This document shows positions 8,626 to 16,740 of a DNA stretch of 49,757 bases, piece after piece. Under the pieces are notes generated by a model. That model was not told the DNA's origin. It worked only from the letters and a program-made list of their open reading frames with translations, and did no database searches. Source of the DNA: Paralimibaculum aggregatum (lineage in GTDB: Bacteria; Pseudomonadota; Alphaproteobacteria; Rhodobacterales; Rhodobacteraceae); NCBI RefSeq assembly GCF_030270585.1, contig NZ_BSYI01000041.1:1-49757 (forward strand), given 5' to 3'. How positions within the stretch are numbered: position 1 is the first letter of the stretch; each line of letters begins with the position of its first letter. Both the position numbers and the translations under genes were made by a program.

Positions 8626-10212
8626 ATGCCCAAGGTTCTGATTTCCGACAAGCTGTCCGACGCCGCCGTCGCGATCTTCCGCGACCACGGGATCGAGACC
8701 GATTTCGAGCCCGATCTCGGCAAGGACCCCGCCGCCCTGAAGGCGCGCATCGGCGCCTATGACGGGCTCGCCGTGCGCTCCGCCACCAAGGCGACCGCCG
8801 AGATCATCGCCGCCGCCGACAATCTCCGGGTGATCGGCCGCGCCGGGATCGGCGTCGACAACATCGACATCCCCGCCGCCTCGGCCCGCGGCATCGTGGT
8901 GATGAACACCCCGTTCGGCAACTCGATCACCACCGCCGAGCACGCCATCGCGATGATGATGTCGCTGTGCCGCCAGATCCCGGAGGCCAACGCCTCGACC
9001 CATGCCGGCAAGTGGGAGAAGTCCCGCTTCATGGGCACCGAGATCACCGGCAAGACCCTCGGCGTGATCGGCTGCGGCAATATCGGCTCGGTGGTGGCCA
9101 GCCGCGGCATCGGGCTGAAGATGAAGGTGATCGCCTACGACCCCTTCCTCAGCGAGGACCGGGCCCGCGATCTCGGCGTCGAGAAGGTCGAGCTGGTCGA
9201 TCTGCTGGCCCGCGCCGACGTGGTGACGCTGCACCTGCCGAAGACCGAGAAGACCGCCAACATCCTCTCGGCCGAGCGCATCCGGCTGATGAAGCCCGGC
9301 GCCCGGCTGATCAACTGCGCCCGCGGCGGGCTGGTCGACGAGGACGCGGTGGCCGAGGCGCTGAAGGAGGGCCGCCTCGCCGGCGCCGCCTTCGACGTCT
9401 TCGCCAGGGAGCCGGCCAGGGAGAACCCGCTCTTCGGCCTGCCCAACGTGGTGGTCACCCCGCATCTCGGCGCGGCGACGGCGGAGGCGCAGGAGAACGT
9501 GGCGCTGCAGGTCGCCGAGCAGATGTCGGACTATCTGCTCAAGGGCGCGATCTCCAACGCGATCAACGCGCCCTCGATCACCGCCGAGGAGGCGCCACTG
9601 CTCAAGCCCTGGGTGCGGGTCGCCGAGGTGCTCGGCGCCTTCGCCGGGCAGCTCACCGAGGAGCCGATCTCGGCGCTGGAGATCGAGTATGTCGGCAAGG
9701 TCGCCGATCTCAACCTGAAGCCGCTGACCGCGGCGCTCACCGCGGCGCTGCTCACGCCGCAGCTCGGCGCCGGCGTCAACATGGTCTCCGCCCCGGTGCT
9801 GGCGCGCGAGCGGGGGATGCAGATCGCCGAGACCCGCCGCGACGCCCAGGGCGCCTACGGCACCTATATCCGGCTGCTGATCACCACCCCGGCCAAGACC
9901 CGCTCGGTGGCGGCGACGCTGTTCTCCGACGGCCGGCCGCGCTTCATCCAGATCAAGGGGATCGGCATGGAGGCCGAGCCGATGCCCTACATGCTCTACA
10001 CCGTCAACACCGACGAGCCCGGCTTCATCGGCGCGCTCGGCATGAAGACCGGCGAGATCGGCGTCAACATCGCCACCTTCCATCTCGGCCGCGCGGCCAA
10101 GGGCGGCGAGGCGATCACCCTGCTCGGCGTCGACGAGCCGCTCTCCGCGAAGGTGCTGGAGGAGATCGCCGCCCTGCCGCAGGTGCACGAGGCCCGCGCG
10201 CTGGTGTTCTGA
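8626..10212 (+). CDS. serA: D-3-phosphoglycerate dehydrogenase
   Basis: 528 aa NAD-dependent dehydrogenase for the first step of serine synthesis. The NAD-binding motif is GVIGCGNIGSVVASRG, and the catalytic residues are R233 (NCARGGLVDE), E262 (FAREPARENPLF) and H280 (TPHLGAAT). The length and C-terminal half place it in the long form, with an intervening ASB domain (about 320-450) and an ACT domain at the end (about 455-528: TVNTDEPGFIGALGMKTGEI). ACT domains usually give feedback control by serine. The ATG at 8626 has AGGAG at 8612-8616. A 14-nt palindrome (8596-8609) sits just before the ribosome site. A strong stem-loop follows the gene. Confidence 0.97.
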   Translation: MPKVLISDKLSDAAVAIFRDHGIETDFEPDLGKDPAALKARIGAYDGLAVRSATKATAEIIAAADNLRVIGRAGIGVDNIDIPAASARGIVVMNTPFGNSITTAEHAIAMMMSLCRQIPEANASTHAGKWEKSRFMGTEITGKTLGVIGCGNIGSVVASRGIGLKMKVIAYDPFLSEDRARDLGVEKVELVDLLARADVVTLHLPKTEKTANILSAERIRLMKPGARLINCARGGLVDEDAVAEALKEGRLAGAAFDVFAREPARENPLFGLPNVVVTPHLGAATAEAQENVALQVAEQMSDYLLKGAISNAINAPSITAEEAPLLKPWVRVAEVLGAFAGQLTEEPISALEIEYVGKVADLNLKPLTAALTAALLTPQLGAGVNMVSAPVLARERGMQIAETRRDAQGAYGTYIRLLITTPAKTRSVAATLFSDGRPRFIQIKGIGMEAEPMPYMLYTVNTDEPGFIGALGMKTGEIGVNIATFHLGRAAKGGEAITLLGVDEPLSAKVLEEIAALPQVHEARALVF

Positions 10213-10260
10213 GCCGGCCCGCCGGGGCGGCCGCCCCGATGCCCGCCCCCCTGCCCCTAG

Positions 10261-10288
10261 CGGTGCCTGCCCGGCGGGGCGGGCACCG
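10261..10288 (+). terminator. Probable serA terminator stem-loop
   Basis: A 12-bp stem (10261-10272 with 10277-10288) includes one G-U wobble and closes a GGCG tetraloop, 48 bp after the serA stop codon. There is no T-tract after it, as is common in GC-rich genomes, so the termination strength is uncertain. Confidence 0.55.
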
Positions 10289-10370
10289 CGCCCATCCCCC
10301 TGGGCGCTCCGCCCGCCGCGGTGCCGTTTTCGTCTCCGTCAGGGGCCCCAGGCCGTTCACGGAGGCGGAG

Positions 10371-10964
10371 ATGACCCACTGCACCCGCATCGCCGCCGCG
10401 CCGGCCCTTGCCGGCGGGCCGGGCGCATCCCCCGCCGCGGCGGAATTCCTCGGCGCCTGCGGTGATCTCGCCAGCCACCACGAGGCCGCCGGGAACGGCC
10501 CGCAGGCGGCGCTCCCGGTGCCCGGCCGGCGCATCGGCACCGCGGTGTTGGGGGAGCGTCCGCCGCCCCTGCGGGCGCGGCCTCGCAGCGCCGCGCCGCC
10601 CAGAGCCCGCGCGGCCAGGGCTCGGCGCCAAGACCGGGGCCGGGGATTTCCGCCGGCAGCACGGGGGCGGTCCCGCCGCCTCCATCCGCGCGGCGGAGCG
10701 CGCCGGGATGGTGCTGGCCGGCCGGGCCCTCGGCGGCAGCGAGGCGCTGTCCTGCATCGCGCTGGCCGACGCCGGGCGGTTCGGGGGCTTCGCGATGCCC
10801 GGCGCCGCGCCAGAGCGCACCGGCACCGGCAACGCCGCCTTGTGGGTCTGGTATCGCCGCGACGCCGCCGACGGCTTCGCCGCCTGCTTCACATCGGGCC
10901 GCTGCTCGGCCGGGCCGGAAGGATCACCGGCTTCGCCGGGTGGATGCTGGCGGACCAGACCTAG
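10371..10964 (+). pseudogene. Frameshifted gene for a small secreted protein
   Basis: A good start remains: GGAGG at 10361-10365 followed by ATG at 10371. The product begins MTHCTRIAAAPALAGGPGAS and continues AAAEFLGACGDLASHHEA, which looks like a signal peptide and the beginning of a mature secreted protein. Protein-like sequence then moves to the +1 frame (from roughly 10620 to 10915: GMVLAGRALGGSEALSC, GNAALWVWYRRDAADGF, ACFTSGRC) and returns to the original frame for the end GRITGFAGWMLADQT, stop at 10964. Each frame alone is Arg/Pro-rich where the other looks protein-like. The family is not recognised. Two frameshifts of opposite sign suggest real decay or two sequencing errors; I favour a pseudogene. 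Confidence 0.5.
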
Positions 10965-11339
10965 AAAGCCATTGATTATATTGTAATAATTCCGGAAGCG
11001 ACCGACGCCGCGACGAGCGCGCCGCGGAACGCCGCCGGGGCGCATGAGGGTCACGGCGCGCGGCGCACCGGGCGCGCGGGACCGGTGCCGCTGCCCCATC
11101 TGGGGCGCGGCGAATGGCGCGCGCTGGTCCCGTCCCGGGCCGCCGGGCACACGCCTTCGGCCACGGTCTCGGCCGCGGCCACCGTCACGGTCTCGGCCAT
11201 GGTCTGGGCCAGCCGCGCCGCGCATGTCGGCTTCCGGAAAGATCCGGAGCCGTTCAACGCCGGGCCGGCCGGCTTCCGAGCCGGGCTCGGCTGACCGGCC
11301 GCGCGCCCGGCGGGCTCACCACCGGGCGCTGCAAGCCCT
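10965..11339. other. Intergenic region with an AT-rich island; no gene seen
   Basis: Bases about 10969-10992 are unusually AT-rich for this genome (ATTGATTATATTGTAATAAT at about 10973-10992), directly after the pseudogene. The rest is GC-rich, with a small internal direct repeat of ACGGTCTCGGCC (two copies near 11160-11200). Short frames of about 70 codons exist on both strands (for example 11085-11294 plus and 11051-11257 minus). None has a convincing ribosome site or recognisable product. Confidence 0.5.
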
Positions 11340-11621
11340 TCATTCCTCGGCGAAAATCCCGCGCGCGATGGCCAGGAGCTCGTCGGCCGCGGTGAAGTTC
11401 CGGTCGGCGCAGCGGCTCTCGGCCAGCGCGATCAGCTCCTCGCCGGCGGTGCGCGCCTTGTCGCTGACCGAGGCGGCGGCAGCGGCCTCACCGGCATCGG
11501 CGAGGGCGCGGGTGCAGCTCTTCGCATCGGTCACCACGGCGCTCGCGGCATTGGCGGCGGGCAGGACGGTGAGGGCAGGCAGGGCGGCCACGAGGGCGGC
11601 GAGAAGGGCGATGCGGCGCAT
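11340..11621 (-). CDS. Small secreted or periplasmic protein, unknown function
   Basis: 93 aa protein with a clear signal peptide: MRRIALLAALVAALPALTVL, then cleavage probably after PAANA. The mature part of about 68 residues is helical and has two Cys (KSCTRALADAGEA and SRCADRNFTAADELL), which could form one disulfide in the periplasm. It ends LLAIARGIFAEE. The ATG at 11621 has GGAG upstream on its strand; longer frames on this strand are spurious. The family is not named here. The Cys spacing and the ending recall small uncharacterised alphaproteobacterial secreted proteins, but this is only an impression. Confidence 0.7.
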   Translation of the reverse strand: MRRIALLAALVAALPALTVLPAANAASAVVTDAKSCTRALADAGEAAAAASVSDKARTAGEELIALAESRCADRNFTAADELLAIARGIFAEE

Positions 11622-11854
11622 CGGCAACGGTCTCCGGGGCGCTCCGGCCGGACCATCCGGCCCCTGGCGCAGCGCGGAAATGGGCGGCGCCGGGGCCCGC
11701 GAAAAGGGGTGCGACAGCCTGCCGCAGGCGCGCGCCGGGCAGCGCCCGGACCGGGCGCCTGCGGCCGGGTTTCGCGGGCCGGTTTCGCGGGCGGACAGAT
11801 GTTCGCTTCCGATGTTCGCCCCGGCAGGGAAAGTTCCGGCGAACCATCGGCCCG

Positions 11855-11908
11855 CGAACCTCCGCACGAACCCCGAACGAACCTCGCACGAACCTCCGCA
11901 CGAACCCC
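11855..11908. repeat. 20-bp direct repeat with CGAACC-rich spacer
   Basis: CGAACCTCCGCACGAACCCC occurs at 11855-11874 and again, identical, at 11889-11908. The 14 bp between them also contain GCACGAAC-like parts. It lies in the 366-bp space between the divergent small secreted protein gene and the CDGSH gene, about 80 bp before the CDGSH start. Apart from two nearby copies of GGTTTCGCGGGC near 11768-11791, nothing else was seen in this spacer. It could be an operator array or simple repeat growth. Confidence 0.6.
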
Positions 11909-11987
11909 GGGCCGGCCCTCCGCGCTGGACGCCGCGGCCAGCGGTGCTAGCCTCTCCGCGCAGCCCCAGCCAGTCGGAGGACAGACG

Positions 11988-12239
11988 ATGAGCGAGGAGA
12001 AAGCCGCCCCGGTGGTGGCGCAGACGGCGCCCTACCCGGTCGAGGTCGAGGCCGGCAAGCCCCTGTTCTGGTGCGCCTGCGGGCGCTCGGCGAACCAGCC
12101 GTTCTGCGATGGCGGCCACAAGGGCACCGGGCTGACCCCGGTGAAGCACGTGCCGGAGAAGGACGGCCGCGTCTTCCTCTGCGGCTGCAAGCAGACCGGC
12201 AACGCCCCGCTCTGCGACGGCAGCCACAAGGCGCTCTGA
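11988..12239 (+). CDS. Double CDGSH iron-sulfur domain protein
   Basis: 83 aa protein with two CDGSH-type Fe-S motifs: CACGRSANQPFCDGGHKG (about residues 27-44) and CGCKQTGNAPLCDGSHK (about 64-80). Each has the C-X-C...C-X3-H arrangement that binds a [2Fe-2S] cluster. There is no membrane anchor, unlike mitoNEET, so it should be a soluble electron-transfer or redox-sensing protein; the partner is unknown. The ATG at 11988 follows GGAGG at 11976-11980 with 7 nt spacing. It converges on the VPLPA-CTERM gene with a 121-bp gap that holds no other feature. Confidence 0.92.
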   Translation: MSEEKAAPVVAQTAPYPVEVEAGKPLFWCACGRSANQPFCDGGHKGTGLTPVKHVPEKDGRVFLCGCKQTGNAPLCDGSHKAL

Positions 12240-12360
12240 GCCCGCCCCGGAAACGCCGCCCGAAACCCGCCCCCGCAACGCATCCCGGAGCGGCGCCCCG
12301 ATACGCGGTCCGGAGTGGCGGCAGCCGGCCCCGGGGCGCCTGCCCGCCGCGCCGCGGGCC

Positions 12361-12957
12361 TCAGCCGGCCCGGCGTCCGGCGAGGTCGAGCCCGGCCAGC
12401 CCGGCCAGCAGCAGCGCCGCCGGCGCCGGCAGCGGCATGTCGGCCGCGGTACCGGATACCGTGCAGCTGAAGCTGTCGCCCGCGGTGAGGTGGATGCCGC
12501 GGACGTCGACCCTCAGGCCGTTGCCGGCGAAGGCGATCTCGGCGGCGCCGATATTCGTGATGCCGGCGCCCGCGAGATCGTCGATCCCGGGAAGCGGCTG
12601 CGATGGCAGGCCGAGGCCGGTGATCGTGCGCATGCATGCCGGCGCGGAGAAGAACCCGATGCCCGTGCTGGCGCCGCCGCCGTTGTCCCGGCTCTCGGTC
12701 ACCGCGCGGTCCGATAGGTCGATGGCGAGGAACCGGGCCGCGGTGGAAAGGCCGGCGATTTCCGGCGTGCCCGTCGGGTTGTCGATGGCGCCGTGGACGA
12801 TGCCGCCCAGCCCGCCGGTCGCGGCGCAGGCGAGCGTGAAGCCGACCGGCGACGCGCCCTGCGCGCTGCCGGCCAGGGCCAGGGCCAGCAGCCCGAGGTC
12901 CGTGACCGCGCCCGTCACGCTCTGACGGAACGACAGGGTATCCGCTCCCCTTTCCAT
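12361..12957 (-). CDS. VPLPA-CTERM sorting domain protein (intact copy)
   Basis: 198 aa predicted exported protein. The N-terminus has a hydrophobic stretch (DLGLLALALAGSAQGASP) that fits a signal peptide. The C-terminus has the VPLPA/PEP-CTERM layout: MPLPAPAALLLAGLAGLDLA followed by GRRAG. This type is recognised by an exosortase-like system and typically goes with cell-surface or extracellular polymer functions in Rhodobacterales; no exosortase gene is in this window. The middle (about residues 40-170) has two Cys and no family I can name. The start at 12957 is uncertain, because a good AAGGGGAG lies inside the first codons and a later start near CTG/GTG codons is possible. Two decayed paralogs lie directly upstream. 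Confidence 0.72.
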   Translation of the reverse strand: MERGADTLSFRQSVTGAVTDLGLLALALAGSAQGASPVGFTLACAATGGLGGIVHGAIDNPTGTPEIAGLSTAARFLAIDLSDRAVTESRDNGGGASTGIGFFSAPACMRTITGLGLPSQPLPGIDDLAGAGITNIGAAEIAFAGNGLRVDVRGIHLTAGDSFSCTVSGTAADMPLPAPAALLLAGLAGLDLAGRRAG

Positions 12958-13029
12958 GAAGAGAATGCCGGCACGGTAGTCGATTTTTCGTTTCGATAAA
13001 GAATTTACACGCCGCGCCCACTGCCCCGC

Positions 13030-13640
13030 CGGGCGCCGCCCGGCCGGCCCGGCGGCGCCCGGCGCGGCCGAGCCCGGCGAGACCGATAAACAGCAGCAGC
13101 ACCGGCGCCGGCAGCGGCACGCCGGCGATGCCGAAGCCGAGCCCGTCGCCCGGGGCGATTGCGGTCCGGCGCGATGGCGGTGCTGCGGAGACCGGTCGTC
13201 AGGCCGCTACCGGCGAGGGAGCGCATCGAGGCGCCGCGACCGGGCATGCCGGCATTCCGCAAGCGACGGATCGCGGCGACGGGCCGGGACGGCGCGCCGG
13301 GGCCGGTGATCGGGAGGATGCACTCCGGGTCGCCGCCGGGCATCGCGGGGAAGGCATTGGCGCCGGCACGGTCCCGGGTCGCGGCCCCCCGGCGGTCCGC
13401 GGCGTCGATGACGGGGAACCGGCCGTCGCAGGCCCGAAGGCCCGAAGGCCCGAAGACATGTCTCCGCCCGGCCCGGCAAGGTGCCGGTGGCGCCGCCGAT
13501 GGCGCGGACCGCCGGGGCGGCCTGCACGCCCGCCGGCGTGGCGCCGGCCGGCGATGCGCCCGGCGCGCTGCCGGCCAGCGCCGGCCGGCCGGGCCACGCG
13601 CGCGCCGGCCGGGTCTCGACGGATCGGGACGATCCCGGCG
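13030..13640 (-). pseudogene. Decayed VPLPA-CTERM paralog, copy 2
   Basis: Pieces of a paralog of the intact 12361-12957 gene are spread over different frames. LALAGSAQGASPVG of the intact protein matches PALAGSAPGASPAG here (near 13575). ITGLGLPSQPL matches ITGPGAPSRPV (near 13300). The C-terminal sorting part VPLPAPVLLLFIGLAGLGRA is at about 13050-13120. Several frameshifts separate these pieces, and the stop codon after the sorting signal is lost. The limits are approximate. Confidence 0.7.
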
Positions 13641-13699
13641 CCCTGCAAGCCGGTGACGCAGCGGCGCCCGGAACGCCCCCGGATCGAGGCCACGCGCCG

Positions 13700-14119
13700 G
13701 GCGGGCCGCCCGGCCGGCCCGGCGGTGCCCGGCAAGGCCGAGACCACCGAGACCGCCGAGACCGCCAAGACAGATGAGCGGCAGCAGCGCCGGGGCCGGC
13801 AGCGGCGCCGCGATATCGAGGCCGGGCCGACGATGCCCGGGAGCACCGGCGAGGCCGGCGCGGCGGTGGTGTCGACCTGGCCATCGAAGACGGCGATGTC
13901 GAGCCGGCCGGTGCCGTCGATCGGCGCGATCGCGGCTTCGGGGCGGCCGCCGGTCGCGGTGACGGTGACGGTGACAGTGACGCTGGCGGCGCTGCGGCGG
14001 CGCGGCCCGCCGGCATCCCTGGGCGTGCAGCCGATGCTGGCCCCGACGAACCCGGCCGCCGCTGTCGGGACCGTGCCCGACAGGGCCGCCGCAGGCGCGG
14101 CAAGGAAACCCCGCGTCAT
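13700..14119 (-). pseudogene. Decayed VPLPA-CTERM paralog, copy 3
   Basis: It has a plausible start at 14119 ([15 protein letters not shown], with GGGAG upstream), a signal peptide, and a mature stretch [15 protein letters not shown]-like then DGTGRLDIAVFDGQVDTT. A single net frameshift near 13810-13815 then separates it from a perfect sorting signal in another frame: AAPLPAPALLPLICLGGLGG followed by a basic AGHRRAGR. No stop codon follows the sorting signal directly. It may be a recent pseudogene, or a gene broken by one sequencing error plus loss of the stop. Confidence 0.65.
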
Positions 14120-14364
14120 GTGCCCACTCCCACCCGGTTGCGCGGCGAGGCCGGACAGCCCCCCGGGATGTCGCAAGGGAAATGCATTGCGCGCCGCAGC
14201 CCCCGCCCCCGGCCGGCGCCCGCCGTGGCCCGGCGGCGGCCGCGTCAATGGATCACGGCCGCGCTCCCGCCCGTGCTCCCGGCGAGGGCGACGGGCGGCT
14301 ATGGCGCGGCGACGGCGCGGCAGGGGCGCGCCAGGGGCGCGGCGAAGAGGGGCGACGCTGGGGC

Positions 14365-14393
14365 TTTCGCCGCCCGGCAAGCTGGCATATACA
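14365..14393 (+). promoter_or_regulatory. Candidate purA promoter
   Basis: TTTCGC (14365-14370) and TATACA (14388-14393) are separated by exactly 17 bp and lie 28 bp before the purA start. The -10 box is a rare AT-rich spot in the 300-bp spacer 14120-14421. That spacer otherwise holds only an imperfect hairpin (14236-14262) and no gene. The -35 match is weak. Confidence 0.45.
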
Positions 14394-14421
14394 CGCGCGG
14401 TTTGAGCCTTGGGAGGGGCAG

Positions 14422-15714
14422 ATGGCGAATGTAGCGGTTGTGGGCGCCCAGTGGGGCGACGAAGGCAAGGGCAAGCTCGTCGACTGGCTCTCGGAGCGGG
14501 CCGACGTGATCGTGCGCTTCCAGGGCGGGCACAATGCCGGGCATACCCTGGTGATCGGCGACACCACCTACAAGCTCTCGCTGCTGCCCTCGGGGATCGT
14601 GCGCGAGGGCAAGCTCTCGGTGATCGGCAACGGCGTGGTGCTCGACCCCTGGGCGCTGCTGGCGGAGATCGAGCGGCTCGGCGCGCAGGGCGTCGCGGTG
14701 ACGCCGGAGCGCCTGCGCATCGCCGAGAACGCGCCGCTGATCCTGCCGGTGCACCAGGATCTCGACCGGATCCGCGAGGAGGCGGCGGGCGATGCCAAGA
14801 TCGGCACCACCGGCCGCGGCATCGGCCCGGCCTACGAGGACAAGGTCGGCCGGCGCGCGCTGCGGGTCGCCGATCTCGGCGATGCGGCGACGCTGGAGGC
14901 GCGGCTCGACCGGCTGCTGGCGCATCACGACGCGCTGCGCCGCGGCCTCGGCGCCGCGCCGATCGACCGCGCCGGGCTGACCGAGCGGCTGCTCGAGGTG
15001 GCGCCGAAGATCCTGCCCTATGCCGGGCCGGTCTGGCGCGACCTGGCGGCGGCGCGGGCGGCCGGGCGGCGGATCCTCTTCGAGGGCGCGCAGGGGGCGC
15101 TGCTCGATGTCGATTTCGGCACCTATCCCTATGTGACCTCCTCGAACACCATGGCCGGGATGGCGGCGGTCGGCTCCGGCATGGGGCTCGACGCGATCGA
15201 CTTCACCCTCGGCATCGTCAAGGCCTACACCACGCGGGTCGGCTCCGGCCCGTTCCCGACCGAGCTGACCGATGCGGTGGGCCGGCATCTCGGCGAGCGC
15301 GGCCGCGAGTTCGGCACGGTGACCGGGCGCGAGCGTCGCTGCGGCTGGTTCGACGCGGCGCTGGTGCGCCAGACCTGCCGGGTCGGCGGGGTCTCCGGCA
15401 TCGCGCTGACCAAGCTCGACGTGCTCGACGGCATGGCGGAGCTGAAGATCTGCACCGGCTACCGGCTCGACGGCGCCGAGATCGACCACCTGCCGATGGC
15501 GGCGGCGCAGCAGGCCCGCGTCGAGCCGGTCTACGAGACCCTGCAGGGCTGGTCCGGGAGCACCCACGGCGCCCGCCGCTGGCTCGACCTGCCGGCCGAG
15601 GCGATCAAGTATGTCAAGCGCATCGAGGAGCTGATCGAGACCCCGGTGGCGCTGCTCTCCACCAGCCCCGAGCGCGACGACACCATCCTGGTCACCGACC
15701 CCTACCGCGACTGA
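14422..15714 (+). CDS. purA: Adenylosuccinate synthetase
   Basis: 430 aa GTP-dependent ligase that joins IMP and aspartate to adenylosuccinate in AMP synthesis. The catalytic residues are D13 in [11 protein letters not shown] and H41 in [11 protein letters not shown] and GTP sites are seen in [38 protein letters not shown] and the C-terminal [11 protein letters not shown] and ALTKLDVLD. The length is normal. The ATG at 14422 follows a strong GGGAGGGG at 14411-14418. The gene stands alone, with a decayed gene upstream and repeat DNA beginning 46 bp after its stop codon. Confidence 0.98.
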   Translation: MANVAVVGAQWGDEGKGKLVDWLSERADVIVRFQGGHNAGHTLVIGDTTYKLSLLPSGIVREGKLSVIGNGVVLDPWALLAEIERLGAQGVAVTPERLRIAENAPLILPVHQDLDRIREEAAGDAKIGTTGRGIGPAYEDKVGRRALRVADLGDAATLEARLDRLLAHHDALRRGLGAAPIDRAGLTERLLEVAPKILPYAGPVWRDLAAARAAGRRILFEGAQGALLDVDFGTYPYVTSSNTMAGMAAVGSGMGLDAIDFTLGIVKAYTTRVGSGPFPTELTDAVGRHLGERGREFGTVTGRERRCGWFDAALVRQTCRVGGVSGIALTKLDVLDGMAELKICTGYRLDGAEIDHLPMAAAQQARVEPVYETLQGWSGSTHGARRWLDLPAEAIKYVKRIEELIETPVALLSTSPERDDTILVTDPYRD

Positions 15715-15760
15715 CCCCCGCCCCCGCCGGTCCCGGTCGCGGCCGGCTCCTTCCGCGGCC

Positions 15761-16032
15761 AGCCCCCTGTCACGGCCGGCCCCCTGCCACGGCCAGCCCC
15801 CTGCCGCGGCCGGACCCCTGTCACGGCCGCCCTCCTGCCACGACCGGCCTCCTGCCACGGCCGGCCCCCTGCCACGGCCAGCCCCCTGCCACGGCCAACC
15901 CCCTGCCGCGGCCGGCCCCCTGCCACGGCCAGCCCCCTGCCACGGCCGGACCCCTGCCACGGCCGGACCCCTGCCACGGCCGGACCCCTGCCACGGCCGG
16001 ACTCCTGCCACGGCCGGACTCCTGTCGCTATC
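15761..16032. repeat. 17-nt tandem array after purA
   Basis: Sixteen head-to-tail units of exactly 17 nt, consensus GGMCCCCTGCCACGGCC, run from 15761 to 16032. Units 12-14 are identical; others differ mainly at the first three bases and at CAC/CGC. The first base alternates irregularly between G and A. The last unit changes to CTGTCGCTATC and passes directly into the 16-nt array. No gene is present; all open frames here are artefacts. Confidence 0.95.
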
Positions 16033-16288
16033 GGTCCGTGTCTCGACCAGTCCCTGTCACCGCCGGACCCTGTCGCGACCGAACGCCGTCGCGGCCGAAC
16101 TCTGTCGGGGCCGGACCCTGTCGCTGTCGGTCCCAGTCTCGACCAGACCCTGTCGCCGCCGGACCCTGTCGCGATCGAACACCGTCGCGGCCGAACTCTG
16201 CCGTGGCCGGACCCTGTCGCTGTCGGTCCCAGTCTCGACCAGACCCTGTCACCGCCGGACCCTGTCGCCACCGCACCCTGCCATGACC
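16033..16288. repeat. 16-nt tandem array with 96-nt higher-order period
   Basis: Sixteen units of 16 nt, type GGACCCTGTCGCGACC, continue without a gap from the 17-nt array. Six units form a 96-nt higher-order repeat: GGACCCTGTCGC begins at 16065, 16161 and 16257. The unit is recognisably the 17-nt unit minus one base. From 16289 to 16490 the sequence is unstructured GC-rich DNA with an imperfect inverted repeat (GCGCGCATCCCGCAGG near 16334 and CCTGCGGGATGCGCGC near 16398), and no gene is seen. Confidence 0.93.
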
Positions 16289-16489
16289 GGCCGCAACCGG
16301 CGGGCCGGCCTGCGGAACCGGGGGCGCGAGGGCGCGCATCCCGCAGGCCCCACCCCTGCACCGTCGCGGCGGCGTCGCCGGCATCGCGGCCCACCCGCCT
16401 GCGGGATGCGCGCCGGCCAGCGCAGCGCCGGCGGCCGGGCGGCAACCGCTCGCCCCCCGCGCACGCCGATCCACCGGATGGACGGCCTC

Positions 16490-16740
16490 CGCAGGGCGGG
16501 ACCATCGCAGGGCGGGACCATCGCAGGGCGGGACATCACAGGGCGGGGCAATCGCAGTGCGGGACATCACAAGGCGGGGCATCACAAGGCGGGGCATCAC
16601 AAGGCGGGGCATCACAAGGCGGGGCATCACAAGGCGGGGCATCACAAGGCGGGGCATCACAAGGCGGGGCAATCGCGGAGCGGGGAGATCGAAGGGCCGG
16701 GCTATCGCAAGGCAGGGCTATTGCGAGGCGGGATCATCGC
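16490..16740. repeat. 15-nt tandem array (core 16561-16665)
   Basis: Seven units of GGGGCATCACAAGGC (first unit with one change) occupy 16561-16665. Related 15-16 nt units built on GGGACCATCGCAGGGC or GGGGCAATCGCGG flank them on both sides. 15 is in frame, so the plus strand reads GHHKA repeats and the minus strand MPRLV repeats. There is no ribosome site or plausible gene context, so I do not call either a protein. Confidence 0.93.

Noticed and set aside
11085-11294. 69-codon frame as a possible small gene
   Set aside because: No ribosome site, no recognisable motif, and the opposite strand is equally open.
14182-14421. 80-codon N-terminal extension of purA
   Set aside because: Pro/Arg/Ala-rich, not found in the family; a strong ribosome site and the family start [15 protein letters not shown] are at 14422.
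15761-16665. Possible CRISPR array
   Set aside because: Units are head-to-tail with no unique spacers, unit sizes are 15-17 nt, and no cas genes are near.
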